This document shows, piece by piece, positions 13,000 to 14,233 of a stretch of DNA of 14,233 bases. This DNA comes from Thermodesulfovibrionales bacterium (lineage in GTDB: Bacteria > Nitrospirota > Thermodesulfovibrionia > Thermodesulfovibrionales > SM23-35): contig JAKLQR010000050.1 in assembly GCA_022013235.1 (NCBI GenBank), positions 1 to 14,233 of the forward strand. Reading direction: 5' to 3'. Both the position numbers and the translations under genes were made by a program. Numbering within the stretch: the stretch's first letter is position 1; every line of letters starts with the position of its first letter. The notes under the pieces are model-generated. The model saw only the letters and a list, made by a program, of their open reading frames with translations. It did no database searches and was not told the DNA's origin.

Positions 13000-13748
13000 T
13001 GCGAACACCGTTTCTTGCGGCAAACTGGAAGATGAACAAGACTGTCGGAGAGACAAGGGATTTTCTCGCTCAGTTTATCCCCCAGGTCAGGGATGTCTCC
13101 GGCGTTGATATCGTGATTGCGCCCCCATTCACCTCACTTGCAACGGCAGCAGCCGAGATTAAGGGAACGAATATCATGCTCGCGGCCCAGAATGTATTTC
13201 ATGAGGAGAAGGGTGCATTTACCGGTGAAATCTCGCCTCGTATGCTTGTTGATATCGGCTGCAGATACAGCATTATCGGACATTCAGAGCGCAGGCAGTA
13301 TTTTCACGAAACCGATGAGATGGTGAACAAAAAAATAATGATAGCAAAGCAAACAGGATTAGGGGTGATTCTCTGCATTGGTGAATCGTTAGAGGAGAGG
13401 GAAGCGGAGAAGACCTTTGATGTGTTGTCAAGGCAACTGGAAATCGGGTTGAACGGCATTGAATACCAGAATATTGTTATTGCATATGAACCTATATGGG
13501 CGATCGGCACCGGAAAGACGGCAGCGCCTGAACAGGCACAGGAGGCGCATGCGTTTATTCGGGAACGGTTAAGAATTTACTATGGAAATAATGCAGAGAA
13601 ATTCGCTATAATATACGGCGGCAGTGTTACGCCGGAAAATGTCGATTCCCTTATGGCATGCAGAGACGTCGACGGTGCGCTTGTCGGCGGCGCAAGTCTT
13701 AAGGCAGAGAGTTTTTCCAGAATCGTAAAATTCAGGAAGGTGCAATGA
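12999..13748 (+). CDS. tpiA: Triosephosphate isomerase
   Basis: Interconverts dihydroxyacetone phosphate and glyceraldehyde-3-phosphate in glycolysis and gluconeogenesis; cytoplasmic dimeric TIM barrel. The 249 residues match the family. Catalytic residues are Lys11 in ANWKMN, His95 in IIGHSERR and Glu164 in IAYEPIWAIGTG; the phosphate-binding YGGSV is at 206-210 and ALVGGASL at 227-234. The ATG at 12999 has no Shine-Dalgarno site but follows a TTGACA promoter directly. The stop overlaps the secG start as ATGA. The tpiA-secG pair is a common bacterial arrangement; pgk and gap, often upstream, are absent here. Confidence 0.97.
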   Translation: MRTPFLAANWKMNKTVGETRDFLAQFIPQVRDVSGVDIVIAPPFTSLATAAAEIKGTNIMLAAQNVFHEEKGAFTGEISPRMLVDIGCRYSIIGHSERRQYFHETDEMVNKKIMIAKQTGLGVILCIGESLEEREAEKTFDVLSRQLEIGLNGIEYQNIVIAYEPIWAIGTGKTAAPEQAQEAHAFIRERLRIYYGNNAEKFAIIYGGSVTPENVDSLMACRDVDGALVGGASLKAESFSRIVKFRKVQ

Positions 13749-14119
13749 CAATACTCCTTATTATCGTTCATGTGATCGTCTGTTTTTTCCTTATCGCGGT
13801 TGTTCTCCTCCAGAGCGGTAAGGGGGCAGAACTTGGTGCAGCATTCGGAGGATCAAGCCAGACCCTCTTCGGCGGAAGGGGGGCTGCCACATTTATGAGC
13901 AAGTTGACAACAGCAGCTGCGGTCATATTCATGCTTACTTCATTCACCCTGGCAGTTGTGACAACAAAAGGCAGCTCTGTAATAAAAAAGGAAACTCCGG
14001 TGAGCGGACAACAGCCATCGGTTCCTTCTTCGACCGGTCCGGTACAGGGAACAGGGAGCATACCTGCTCAACCCTCGCAGCCGGGAATACCTGCCCCCGC
14101 TCAATCACAGGGCAAATAG
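13745..14119 (+). CDS. secG: Preprotein translocase subunit SecG
   Basis: Small inner-membrane subunit of the SecYEG channel that assists SecA-driven export. The 124 residues show two membrane helices (about 3-22 and 53-74) around the conserved cytoplasmic loop with LLQSGKGAELGAAFGG and LFGGRGAATFMSKLT (about 22-54). The C-terminal tail from about residue 84 is a low-complexity Pro/Gln/Ser/Gly segment, longer than in E. coli but common in this family. The ATG overlaps the tpiA stop codon (ATGA), with AGGAAGG at 13734-13740 as Shine-Dalgarno site, so translation is coupled to tpiA. Confidence 0.95.
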   Translation: MTILLIIVHVIVCFFLIAVVLLQSGKGAELGAAFGGSSQTLFGGRGAATFMSKLTTAAAVIFMLTSFTLAVVTTKGSSVIKKETPVSGQQPSVPSSTGPVQGTGSIPAQPSQPGIPAPAQSQGK

Positions 14120-14137
14120 TCCAATTCCTCGTTTGAA

Positions 14138-14159
14138 TTACTAAGACGGTCATTAGTAA
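14138..14159. repeat. Inverted repeat downstream of secG
   Basis: TTACTAA (14138-14144) pairs with TTAGTAA (14153-14159) over an 8-base loop. The stem is AT-rich and is not followed by a T run, so it is a poor terminator candidate. It may be the end signal of the tpiA-secG transcript or a small repeat. Confidence 0.4.
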
Positions 14160-14180
14160 GGCGACGTTCTTATCGCTCTT

Positions 14181-14233
14181 TGTCATTGCGGCTTGTCCGC
14201 AATCCTTCCGGGTTTTCAGAAAGATTCCCGACA
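14181..14233. repeat. Dispersed palindromic element, cut by the window end
   Basis: ATTGCGG (14185-14191) pairs perfectly with CCGCAAT (14197-14203). A larger palindrome is also present: 14194-14209 pairs with 14218-14233 at 12 of 16 positions (TGTCCGCAATC against GATTCCCGACA) over a short loop. Elements opening with TGTCATTGCGG and closing with a near-complement ending in AATGACA are, from memory, common intergenic repeats in many bacterial genomes; the closing arm would lie just past the window end. Confidence 0.65.

Noticed and set aside
14120..14180. tRNA gene downstream of secG, a common arrangement
   Set aside because: No cloverleaf, T-loop (GTTCGA-type) or CCA end can be built from these bases.

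Overview
The window reads as an ordinary chromosomal segment of a Gram-negative, probably anaerobic bacterium of moderate GC content. My best guess is the Nitrospirota (Thermodesulfovibrio-like relatives), with Desulfobacterota as the main alternative. The reasons are the split, oxygen-labile class I fumarate hydratase, a TrpB2-type tryptophan synthase beta chain, glycogen genes, a TonB-type uptake ABC cassette, and an alanine-zipper outer-membrane lipoprotein. There are no phage, transposase, CRISPR or RNA genes that I can support.

Layout. 160-1637 (+): two-subunit fumarate hydratase. 1736-2149 (+): small protein with an internally duplicated beta module. 2146-4743 (-): BtuF-BtuC-BtuD-like uptake system with overlapping genes, in the order binding protein, permease, ATPase. 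4856-9153 (+): malQ, glgC, a small helical protein and a LapA-like membrane protein, a glycogen/maltodextrin cluster with two envelope-type small genes behind it. 9123-9749 (-): tsaC (tRNA t6A synthesis), converging on and overlapping the lapA-like gene. 9908-10291 (+): Lpp/OprI-like lipoprotein with a strong promoter, Shine-Dalgarno site and terminator. 10321-12876 (-): trpB2, a 73-residue Cys-containing protein, and a LysM/L,D-transpeptidase. 12999-14119 (+): tpiA and secG with an ATGA overlap. 14120-14233: small inverted repeats, including one half of a dispersed palindromic element cut off by the window edge.

How the genes may work together. MalQ (glucan rearrangement), GlgC (ADP-glucose synthesis) and TpiA are central carbon and storage enzymes, and fumarate hydratase belongs to the TCA or reverse TCA cycle. 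The most interesting pairing is the OprI/Lpp-like lipoprotein, ending in Lys-Lys, next to an ErfK/YbiS-type L,D-transpeptidase. In enterobacteria that enzyme family attaches the C-terminal lysine of Braun lipoprotein to peptidoglycan, so this could be an equivalent tether with a much longer helix.

A second theme is promoter architecture. Six transcription-unit starts (fumarate hydratase, the 1736 gene, the binding protein, malQ, tsaC, tpiA) have a -10-like hexamer only 5-10 bases before the start codon and no Shine-Dalgarno site, which predicts leaderless mRNAs. Several other genes (glgC, the 8521 gene, the lapA-like gene, the lipoprotein, trpB) have clear Shine-Dalgarno sites.
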